Below are positions 50,350-61,136 of a stretch of DNA of 64,000 bases, in pieces. Location of the stretch: NCBI GenBank assembly GCA_013396755.1, contig VWZF01002475.1:186001-250000 (forward strand), read 5' to 3'. How positions within the stretch are numbered: position 1 is the stretch's first letter; every line of letters starts with the position of its first letter. The notes under the pieces were generated by a model, which searched no databases, had not been told where the DNA came from, and saw nothing but the letters and a program-made list of their open reading frames with translations. Source of the DNA: Sclerurus mexicanus. Its lineage: Eukaryota > Chordata > Aves > Passeriformes > Furnariidae. A program made the translations under genes and the position numbers.

Positions 50350-52955
50350 GTAAGTGAATGCACCTTCATTGTTTTCAAATTAGGTGAGAGAAGTTATGAA
50401 AATCCAGATGTATATATCTGCTTTGACCTATTGCCTTTTATAACCACGACACTGATTTTAATGGCCAACATTGTGCCAAGACAGTGCTCTGGAAGAGGAT
50501 TCTTCAACTGTTTTATATTTACTTTGTCAATCTTCAGTTAAGGAACCATCTAAGATGGAGTGCGTGACCTCTTTGTTTGAATATATGATTTTCTCTGTGA
50601 TTAAGGATGTTGTATGTCTTAGGTGGGACAGTTTAGAGTTATTTCTGTGCTCAGTATACGTAAAACATCAAAAAAATTGCTTGGGCTTTTAAGTGGAATA
50701 TGTTGACTGCATTTTTTATGTAAACAGATGCCCTCGTTAGAAAAGATACTACAGACATTATTAATGGCTGAGGGAAAGTGCTTTCAGTGGTAAAAGCACC
50801 TTCATTCATATTTTAAAAAAAAGCAACAACCCAACAATTTTCTTGATTCTTACAAAGTGCTGAAGACAATGTGTGTTTTCCTTTTGTCTCCATTGGATTT
50901 TGGACTGGGACCATGACAAAATGAAAGGCCGCTCAGTTCTTCCTTAGCCAGTGTTCTTGGACTTCATTATATAAGAATTTGCAGCACCTCCAGCAGTTCA
51001 AGGGGTTACTCTTATCGCTTGAACCTCTGAGCCTGGTTATTTCTAAGGAGTCCAAAGTATTTTTTAGACAGAGGGTGACTTTTACTTCATTGAGAACTGG
51101 TTTCCTTTAACCTTATAGACTCTTTCTCACTCCTTTTTCGTTGGCAAAAAAGGGTATTCCCAAAAGGGGAGCAGGGAGAGAGAGTCTCCATTGAATGTTT
51201 CCAACTATGAATGAGGGAAATGAAAAGCTGAGTTCCCTGTGGAACTCATCCAGCCATGGCACTTTGTTCAAGCCCAAACCAGACACCTTTCACAGAAGAC
51301 TTCCCAGCGGACAAGAGTGGTCGTGGTGTAGCATACCTGTCTCTTTTAGCTGGTGATACAGATTGAATTAATTGGTTTTAATTGACAAAGATCAGAATTT
51401 AGGCAGAGGGATCCATCCTTAAGCAGCCTAATCTACCACATAACCTATATTAGCCGAGCAAATCAGTGGTGGAACCTGTGTGTATAGCTGCACAAAAGAA
51501 TTTGTTTATACATTTCACTGTTGTTGCAATAATGAAATTAATCTTAATTGATACTGGAATGATGTATGTGAAAAACACATAGTGTTTAAAACTCTGATTA
51601 CATGTCCATAAAAGAACAATACCTGATCTTCAGTAAGTGCTGTGGAGCAAAAATACAAACCCTCCAGTGTGTTGCACTGACCATAGGGGCACGGTCACCT
51701 CTAACACCTCTAACCTCTGCCTGCAGCCTGTACATATGCAAAACATATTTATGTCCACAAGATTGATAAGTGAGCATTCTGGCACATTGGGACAAGTAAT
51801 AGTATCTTTCAACGCCGTGTTTTTTTGACCAGGACCTATAAAACCATGTCTCTGCTGTGTTAGGGATAGTTTGCAAAACAAATTCTTGAAGTTCTCCTGA
51901 GAATGTGTAAGTGAATGTTATCAACATCCCGTGAAAAGGATCCAGTCTGTGGGCATTTAAGAATTGTTAGTTTTATTTGCTCTGACATATTTTCACAAGA
52001 GAACCTTCAGTGTTTGTTGCTCAGAGAATCTTATCCTCTAAAGAACGAAATGGAGCACCAGCATTAATTTTGACTTCTTTAAAAGAATTGATAGATTTTT
52101 TTTTAATAGGATCTATTTATTAATGGGTAGTACATAAAAGAGAATACAAAACACATCACAAAAAATATCAGCACTGAATAACAGTGTGCTCTATTTCAAG
52201 TCAGATCACTTCTGTTAAGTCCTTCGTGTTTGTATTTCACTGAGGTTATTTGAAAGTCATGATGGAGGGTATGGGCTGAGGTTAAGCATCAGTTTCACAA
52301 CTCATATTCTGATATGAATTGCTATATTCCCCTGAACTTTACCGATGTTTCAATTGACAGTAAAACTAGAAAAGTGCCCCTTTCCGGTTATCAAAACAAG
52401 TGGAGCTGAAATTCTCAGCCTCATCAGTGTAAGAGTTTCTGTTTTAAGGTTTGTAGTGAGCAAATGACTTGCTGCTGCTTCTTTTTTAGGGACTGTGCTG
52501 TCACCTACCTGGAATAGACTTTGTTGAGGATCTTTTTGTGAGCTTCCTTTCAGTGTTTCTGTGGGAGCTCAGCCTGAGTTTAGATGAGTGTTTTGGTCAG
52601 AATATTGGGAGTGATCTTAGAGCTTACAGCTGCAGTCCCAAGGTGGTGGTTTCTGTGTCTTCCAAGGATGTCTGCATTGCACAATGCAGCATGATGCAGC
52701 AGCATTTAAAGTAGTTTCAACTGAGCTGGGTCTATGACTGGAACTGAGAGCTCGGTGACAAGGTTGTGTGGAGAGAGGTAAGGTCTGTCAGCTCAGACAA
52801 GGTGCCACCCAGATGTGCCTGTACCTGTTTTCATCTCTGAGGCAGTGGCTTTAGCTGTTGCAGCATTTTGATCCATGGAGAGACTAATCCTTTCTGGAGC
52901 CAGTTTGAAGCTGTTTGCAATGTCCTGAACTATCACACTCTTGGGGTCTTTATAG

Positions 52956-52988
52956 ATGCATGCATATGTGTGCATATATACACACACA
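52956..52988. repeat. 33-bp alternating purine-pyrimidine tract
   Basis: Every base alternates purine and pyrimidine for 33 bp, moving from ATGC repeats through GT and AT to an AC run. Such tracts can adopt Z-DNA and mutate as microsatellites. Confidence 0.85.
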
Positions 52989-54410
52989 GAGCTCATATAC
53001 CTCATTCTAGCTGGGGCCTTCTTGTATTATTGTTGTAAAAGCTGTTAATAAACAATATTTACATCTTCAATTTGTATTTCACAGAAATAGACATATATGT
53101 TCTGAAAGTGGTGGGTAGCTTAGAGTAACACTCAGTTTCCTCTCTTCTGGAGACTTTAAACTCAAAAGGAAGGGCAAAATCAGAACATACATTTGATTCT
53201 CTACTAGTTTTTCTCAGAACAATAATTCTTACGTTCTGTCTGGCTGCAAGTTGCTACTGAGAAATTAGTCTTCACACCTTTGACTTAGTTGGTATCATTT
53301 TCTGTGGTTCTTATAAAATCATCTAGGAATCATAACAGTTTAAGAATTTATTTCCTTTTGTTTCCAACAATGAAGAAATATACATTGTGTATGTGAAATA
53401 CATTTTTTTTATTGTTCACTTCTTGAATGTTGAACAGCTCTACTTTGGTTGATGAGGATATAGTATTTTCTTTAGAAATGCACGCTATGGCATACCACGA
53501 GTCACTATTTTAGGGAGAGGTGATGCAGGCTGAGGTGTGTGGCACTTGGGGCATTCAGCATGACAGAATCTGGCTGAGGAAACACTGCTGGTAACTGTTC
53601 CATTTTAGCTGATCCCTGAAGCACTGAGAATCAGTATTAAGATACTGATTTTAATGCTCTTATTTACCTGTTTGCTGTTATTTGCTGCTACTTTGGTAGT
53701 TTCAGTAATTAGGATATTTTAAACAGAAATTTAAAGTAGCCTGACTTCAGAAAGAAAAGGTTAGCAGATTTTTTTCTAAAAGAACCAACAAATGTAGGGT
53801 TTGTCTGTCTTTCAGATGTGAGCCTTTTAGAGGCATAGTTTTAGTTGCTTCTGTAAATGATCATACTTTACTGCAAGAAGAAATGCAACTTCTCATTTTC
53901 CAAACCTGACTCCTGCATAAAAGTTGTTGTATGTTGGTGCTACTTACAGTGAACTCTTCTGTTGAATCACACAGACCTGTCTGGTCAGCTTTTAAAATAT
54001 AACACAATATTTAAATCACTGATAGGTGTAGGTATCTGGGAAGTAGTTTCGTTAAGTAGAGCACTGGAAGCTCTGTTCCTTTTTCCCCCAACCCACCTCT
54101 TTCCAAGATCCAAAATCCACATGGATTTCTATACAGAAATGGAAAGCAAGTATTTTATTGTAGGAAGAAATAGTTGCAAATAAATTCCCATTTTATTATT
54201 GTAGTAACTCTAGCCCTACTAGTATTTAAAGGGCCTCTCTTTTACTTACCACTGTATAGTTACTCAGTAAGTTGGAGATGCTTATAGCATATAGATATCA
54301 ATTGAAACAAGTGACCACTGTAAAGAACAAATTGGAAGAGAAGCTCAAAGTAACTGTGTGGGCCACACATATGCTTAGCTGGTTTGATCTAAGGCTTTAG
54401 AGTTCTGTTG

Positions 54411-54475
54411 TTTTTTCTACCTCTCACTCTCTTCTCCTTCTCGCTCTTTCCCTCTCTCCTTTTGTCTCTCATCTC
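54411..54475 (+). repeat. Polypyrimidine (CT) tract
   Basis: About 65 bp is almost purely C and T on the + strand, with only isolated purines. It is a degenerate CT-rich low-complexity tract, not a clean microsatellite. Confidence 0.8.
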
Positions 54476-57466
54476 AAAAATTGGCTCAAGGAAAGTTTTA
54501 CTAAGTTGTTTCTTTTGTTTTAAATTACTGCCAGTCATTTGGAATCCATCTGATTTGTCATTATTTACATACAAGATTAAAATTAAATACATTTATTGTA
54601 AGTTTTGAGCTTACACTGAGTATGCTATCTAGTGTCACTCCCAGGTGACTTTGTGAGTGTACCAAGGCACATAAATTTAGAAGCAGAGTGCCATTATCAC
54701 ACACTTGTGATAGTCTTACATGGACCCAAATATTTTTGTTGGCAGGTAACAGAGCAGAGAGAATATCATGTGCTAGAGTAGCAAGAGCTTAACAGATGTT
54801 TCAGTGAACTGAATTTTCAAATCCTTTTACATTAAGAAATGGCTGGGATTTGGGGAAGTTTGAGACTATTGGGTTACATTTCCTGTTGCAGTGCAAAGCC
54901 AGCCATTGTACTGGAGTTTTAGCAGATGTGTTACCCCCTTTTAATGGTCGGGAATAAAACATTGGTTCTTTTGCCGAGATATAAATTACAACTAGAAGAG
55001 CTCAACTTGTCACCTTTCAAAGCCAGTTAGCTGTGGTAAAACCATTCTGCCCTTCATTTTTCACTATGTAAGAGACTGATTCTTGAGTTGCTTTTTGATT
55101 TCTCCCTTCTTCTCCAAAGATAGTAGCTTTCCATATTGGATTTTGTATTTAAAATATTGCTATTGAGAATTATAAGGTGTATTTCTATGCACCCCAAAGT
55201 CTTCTTCATGTCTAAATTTTATATAAACCTTGAATTCTTGTCGTTGTGATATTATCCCATAAGTGTTTGAGGGTGTTGATCTGGATTGCAGTGCATGTAG
55301 GGGCAGGAGGAAACTCGAGTGCCTACAGCAGCTTCATGGGATTTACTTTTGCCCTAAGTTGGAAGTGTTTAAATTTAAATTTCATGTGATGCTTTCTGTG
55401 CACACCTAACATCCACTCAGCAATGGTGATTTGGAAAGAAATCAATCTGCGTCTGCAGGAGTGACTTGCTTCTTCCTAGTGATCACATCTGTTTGCTTTT
55501 GATAGAGGCCCTGCAGCCTCATCATCTCCACTTTCTCCCCTGTTCTTTGCTGAAGAAGCTGGAATTACCCTTCGGGCTGGGGATAGTATTCCCTCCCTAA
55601 GCAAACATTTTTTGCTGTCCAAAGATCTGTGTGGGCTGTTGTTGAGTTGATGCTGGCTTCCATTACTGAATTCACAGCTCAGGCCAAATTCTGCCCTCAG
55701 CTGTGCAAGTTGAGCTCCGAGAGCACTCATGGGCAGGGTGGGTTTGTATGTGTTTCGGCGTAGAATCTGGTCTGGGTTTCCTTCCTTAAGACGTTGCTGA
55801 AAATGCCCTGGATTTTCTTGGAAAGAGCCTCACAGTTTAGGTTTGATCAAAATGTCTTTTCTCAAATTGAGTTCTGAGCAGGAGGTGAAAGAGGACAGGA
55901 CAGCGAAAAGGGACTGACTACCTGCTGGATATTAGTAGTTGTGGAGAGTGTACAAATCACACCTGCAGTTCTCCTGTTCCGTGGGTTAATGCCTGAAGTG
56001 TCACTGTTAAAGCGATGCTAAGCCACAGCTCCCTTTTTTGCATGCAGGTTTGTGGACTGTACCTCCAGTACCACGGAAGGACAGTTGTTTTGTTGGACTC
56101 TGACAGTATATGCTTCCTCACAGAAAACTCCTATTTGGAATTGACTGAATTGGGTAAAAGGAAAGAGGGCTTATGGGGAAGAATATTTTGATTTGTTGTA
56201 ATAGGATGGTAAAGAGATGCCTCCAAAGTAGTTGTTGATCATTTTATGTGTCCTATCTTGTAATAAAATGTAATATAAGCCAGTTTATTATCAAACTTAC
56301 ATTTAAGTGATACATATTTTAACTTCCTGCTAAAATAAATGTAGCATGAAATATAAGGGCAAATTAAATTTGTCCCCCGTAACCTACACCACAGGAATGG
56401 AAAGTCTTTGTGAAAACACATCCCTGTGCCAAACAGAACAGCCCAGGGGCTCAGTGTGCAGCCTGGTGCTCAGGGGGAGCAGTGGCTGTGGAGTTTACTG
56501 GGTCCAACACACCTCCATGGCTCTTTGTGGAGCAGCTTTGTTACGCCCTACAGTTTTGTGGGTGAAGTAAAGAATTTCTTTCTCTCCGCCCAGATCCTTG
56601 CAGAACTTCAGAATGCCTTTTCCAGTATGTGGGCTGCAAGGCAGCGAAACATTTGGTCCATAATGTTTTATATTACATGTAATTAAATTCAAATTTGGAA
56701 TTAGAAAGAGTATTTCCCTATTTTTTTCAGCCTGAAAAAAACCCCATTTTTGAATTAGAAAGCCATATATTTATGTTGTGGAATGTCTGCATAGAGGTCT
56801 GAATTGCTCCTAAGTGCGAGTCTTCTGTGCAACTTCACATCCAGCCTTGTCTGATACCTTATAATCTCCTGCCTGATATCTGAAAAAATTGGCCTCATAG
56901 GTAGGTAACATCATAGGGCCAAATATTTCTTTCTGAAACTTGCAGAAAGTCATTCTTGCATTCAGTTAACTTAATGTCTTGAGTCAAGATTGCTACACTG
57001 TCCAGAAATAAACCTTCTTGTTGAATCATGATGGAGGGATTGAATTTGGGGGGTGTAAGAGGCTTTAAAAACAAAATAACTGTTACTTAAGAAAAGGTTT
57101 TAAAAGTAAATCCTTTTTAGTTTTGCACTCTATGATGCATCTGTAATTTCTTTCTTGTCTGAAAGTCCCAGATTTTCCTCCACCATACTTTTTTCCCCCA
57201 TGTTCTTTTTCAGTCATCCAAAGAAGATTTCAAGTGCTTATTTTTTTCTTAGTTTTATTCCTTCTGTTTTGCTTGTCCTCACTTGTGGAGCTAAAGCACA
57301 CCTGAGGTGCTGTGGTGTCTCTAAGGTGCTATGCAGCATCGATCTGCTCAGAATGTATTTGAAAAACCATAAGGAAGGATATTTGTTGTATTATGAGTGT
57401 TGAGGTACCTGGGTGACAGGAAAGATGTTGCACTCTGATAGAAACAGTTGAAGAGGATATTTAGTC

Positions 57467-57485
57467 TGTTTGTTTGTTTGTTTTG
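57467..57485 (+). repeat. Short TGTT tetranucleotide run
   Basis: Four to five consecutive TGTT units form a small microsatellite. Confidence 0.75.
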
Positions 57486-58507
57486 TTATCACTATACTCA
57501 TTGTTCAGAAAAATGTGGAGTTTTGTGGGGAAAAAGGGTTCTCCTTGGGGGAATCTGTATTTTCACAGTGCTCTGTGACAAATTATTTTCATGGCTTTAT
57601 TCTCTGTTGTCGAGGAAGAAAATAGCTCATAACAGTGCTAGATAATGTTCTGGATTTATATGTACAACCTCTTGGCCTCTCTTCCTTCTCTTGACTGATT
57701 AGAAGTAAGTTCTCTCTCAAAAGTGGGTGTGCTACTTTGCTGCATAGATATAATGTTAAAACTCTGGTTATGGACAGCTTGTGACTCTTCCAGTTTTGTG
57801 GCCACACACAAAAAATTTTCTTGTGTAGCTCATATAAATCTAATATTTTCTGACAAGCATTGCTAAAAAAAACCACAACAAAGGTGTTTATCATAGAGCT
57901 TTGTTAAAAATAATAGACTGGGAAAGAGAGTATAAGGGAAAATACACTGAGGAACTTTTCTGACTGTATTACATACTTGAGTTGTAGAAACTAAAAGGTA
58001 AATGTGCATGTTCATATTCTTTTCCTGGCTTTAGCTATCAACAGTAGCTTTTGCTGGGAATAATCTAGTTTAAGTCTTGACAATTTTTAAAAAGCTGAAA
58101 CAGACTGCCTCTGTATTTCATGCATTTATTTGGTGCTAATGCTAACATATGTCTGCTAAGTTAGGAAAGTGGCAGTGATGGTCTAAAGGACTGTGGTGGT
58201 GTGTGGTGGCTGAGATCATACCATGTCTACTGAGGTAGGAACTCCACCTTTGCTACTGGTTTTCCTTTGCCCACTCTTAATCTGTCTGCAGATTATACTA
58301 GATATTGTTATAGGAATAAATTTAAGGAGGTCCAGTAAACAAAAGGACTTGCATAGAATAGTTTTGTACTTTTTGCCTAATAAGGGTTTAATCTTTGACG
58401 ACTTTGTGGCCAAGTGAGCAGCGACAATTGCTGGCTGAAATGATCCTGCATTGCTGAAGACCAAATGCAGGTGTGTCCGAAGTGCTCCAGCGCCTTTTGC
58501 GTTGTTG

Positions 58508-58627
58508 CAGAGCCCTCTGTGTGCCCCTCACTCCATATCAGAGCCCTGTGGGTGCCCCTTGCAGCACCCCAGACCTGTCCACTTACAGTCACTGTGCATG
58601 AGGTGATGCAGCCCTGTGTGTGACCCC
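58508..58627 (+). repeat. Degenerate minisatellite-like repeat
   Basis: A 21-bp word, CAGAGCCCTCTGTGTGCCCC plus T, occurs at 58508-58528 and recurs at 58539-58559 with 19 of 21 bases identical. A more diverged copy (GCAGCCCTGTGTGTGACCCC) lies at 58608-58627. The period of the first two is 31 bp. Confidence 0.5.
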
Positions 58628-58997
58628 AGAATTTCTCATTTGCGTGCTTGAGCAAGGTCACTTAGAGAGTTTGTTGTAAATAACACTCCTTGTTTCCTAG
58701 CTAGCACATAAATCACAAGGTTAATAATTTTCTTTAATAACTAGAGAGTAATAGTACATTTTTATGAATGAGATGACTGTAATCAAAGCAAAGTCAATGC
58801 ACTGTAGTTCATGTATAATGATCCAATGATCTGCTGCATTCTAGAAAGATAATCTCAAATATTCAGTGATAAAACTTGAGGTTTTAGCTAGCAATGAATT
58901 TTTAATCACTTTTTATAGAAAAGTGATCCCTAAAAATTATATTCAATTAATGATTTTTAGGTTTTTAGACAAACATAACTACTATGCTGTATGGTAG

Positions 58998-59350
58998 AAG
59001 TCTGGAGCATCCCTCTTAGGCTGAGATGTCTGGAGGGGAGGAGGCTCCAGGGAGGCCTTAGAGCACCTTCCAGAGCCTGAAAGGGCTCCAAGAGATCTGG
59101 AGAGAGACTTTGGACAAGGGCATAGAGCGACAGGACAGTGGGGAATGGCTTCACACTGACAGAGGAGAGGGTTAGGTTGGATATAAGAAATTCTTGGCTG
59201 TGAGGGTGGTGAGAGGAACTGTGGCTGCCCCATCCCTGAGAGTGTTCAAAGCCAGGTTGGGGGTGGGGCTCTGAGCAACCTGGTCTAGGGGAAGGTGTCC
59301 CTGCCCATGGTCCTTAAGGTCCCTTCCAACCTAAATCATTCTGTGCTTCT
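58998..59350 (+). mobile_element. CR1 LINE fragment, 3' end
   Basis: This is the longest CR1 piece in the window, about 350 bp in sense orientation. It includes an upstream block (resembling 'gaggcttagagcaccttcca' and 'gcctgaaagggctcc' of CR1), then 'ggatataagaaattctt', 'gtgagggtggtgag', 'gccccatccctg', 'ctgagcaacctggtct' and 'ggtcccttccaacc', ending near CATTCTGTGCTTC. The tail repeat is degraded. The 5' boundary is approximate. No open reading frame is retained. Confidence 0.92.
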
Positions 59351-60653
59351 TGAATGGAATCAGGTGTTTTCAGTTATTGAAATTAAGGTGCTATGAGTAA
59401 TATGAAATGCAAAAAACAAATCCCATGTTGGGTAAGATGCCAAACCTGCTAAATTTTTTGAAGCTATGAGCTGATGGAGTGGGCAGGTTATGAACAAATA
59501 GCTCTAAGTAGTACTTTTCATTAGTGTGCTTTTCACTTTCTTGATTTCCTTCTCTTAAATCAAGTTTCCTACTGAGTTTAGAAACAGAACGGCATCATTT
59601 TGGGCTATAATTTTTAAAAAAAAAAATGAAATCTGCTGTTTATTCCTTAAATGAGCTAAGACCTTCTTTTCCCTGTTACTTGATGAGGCAATTAGGCAGT
59701 AATGCATCTTTTATTTCCTCATAGTTCTTCTTCCTTGTCTTTCAAATGCACGTCCGTACCTGCTGATACTGAGCCTTCTAGTTAGTGACTTGTGAAAGAG
59801 AACTGATGATCTACTCCTCTAAAGTTCAGCAAAGCAGTGTTTTTTGGATGAAGATTATTTTTGTTTCTTTGACCTCTAGAAGTTAAAATCCTATGCCCAA
59901 ACTTAAAACTGTAGATATTAAAAATAATGAAATTACATAATTGAACCTTTTTAGTCCATGTAATTTTGTGATCATAACTCAAGAGCAATATAAATTTTGT
60001 GGATTCTAGAACATGGTTTATCTTTTCTCACATTTCTTTTGAAGTTTCTATTTACAAATGGACAGATGTTCAGGAAACCTCAAGCTTTTATTGGCCTATG
60101 TAGAATAGATGAAATATGAAATTGTTTTTTAAAAAAGGAATGCCATATAGATCCTATTTTATGGAACTATTATTTAAATACTATTTCTTAATTGGGGGGT
60201 GCAGTGCTAAGTTACATTATTTCCCTAGAACCTCTTGGATATCTGAGATGCTTTATCAGACTATGGTCTTTTCATTTCTCTCTATATCATCTTTGAAGGG
60301 GTGCCATACCACTTTAAACAGTTCACCAATCAGTTTCAGATGATGGATTCTCTTTAATCATTTACATCCAGAGAAAGTCAAATATTCCTTAGGAAGCCAA
60401 AGTAATCCAACAGAATGTATAGTGTTTGTGCAGCTGGATATCTTATTTATTTGAAGTTCTCAGGGAAATCTCTTCTGACTTTACAAAAAAGATGGAAGAG
60501 TAAACAGTAAGAGTGTCCAAGTAATATGAGCTAGAAAGTCCCTTCTTTTAGAGCAAAGTCATTAAAAAAGTATATTTGCAGAGTCCAAAAATAATAAAGT
60601 ATATCAAATGCAGAGTACTGCATAGTGTTTTCTCAGTATTCCCAGTATTTTTG

Positions 60654-60690
60654 CATATATATATGTGTGTATGTACCTATCTATCTATAG
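60654..60690 (+). repeat. Compound AT / GT / CTAT simple repeat
   Basis: An AT run passes into GTGT and then into three CTAT-type units. It is short but of the kind that varies in length. Confidence 0.75.
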
Positions 60691-61075
60691 AAATGAAAAA
60701 TATACTTGAGTTTTTAATATAGTTCATATTCCTGGATAGGTGAACACAATCAGAGTCTGTTTTCCTGAAAAAATGATTCATCTGGTTTTTTTGGGTTTTT
60801 TTTTTTTAAACTATGTGACATGTCATTTATCATCATGTTGGCATTCCCTGAACATAACTGCATAACTGAATTAACATTCCTAAAAAACTTCCTTCCAGGA
60901 AAGCTATTGAAAATGTACTTGTGTGTATAGAAAATTCATATTTCTGGGCTTTTGGCAGGTATCCCACTGTGATGCTAATAGTGTTTCTAGTTCTTCTCAG
61001 TTCTCTATTCCAGAGTTTACTGTATATATAGGTATATTTCTTTTCTCCTGAGGAAAATATGAGGGAATTTGCTGG

Positions 61076-61136
61076 GTTGGCTTTGTTGGTTTTGGTTGTT
61101 TTTTGTTTCTTGGGGGTTTTGTTTTGGGGTTTTTGT
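61076..61136 (+). repeat. T/G-rich low-complexity tract
   Basis: About 60 bp of T runs broken by GG, GGGG and GGGGG. A shorter relative, TTTTTTGGG followed by T12, sits 300 bp upstream at 60783-60807. Confidence 0.8.
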
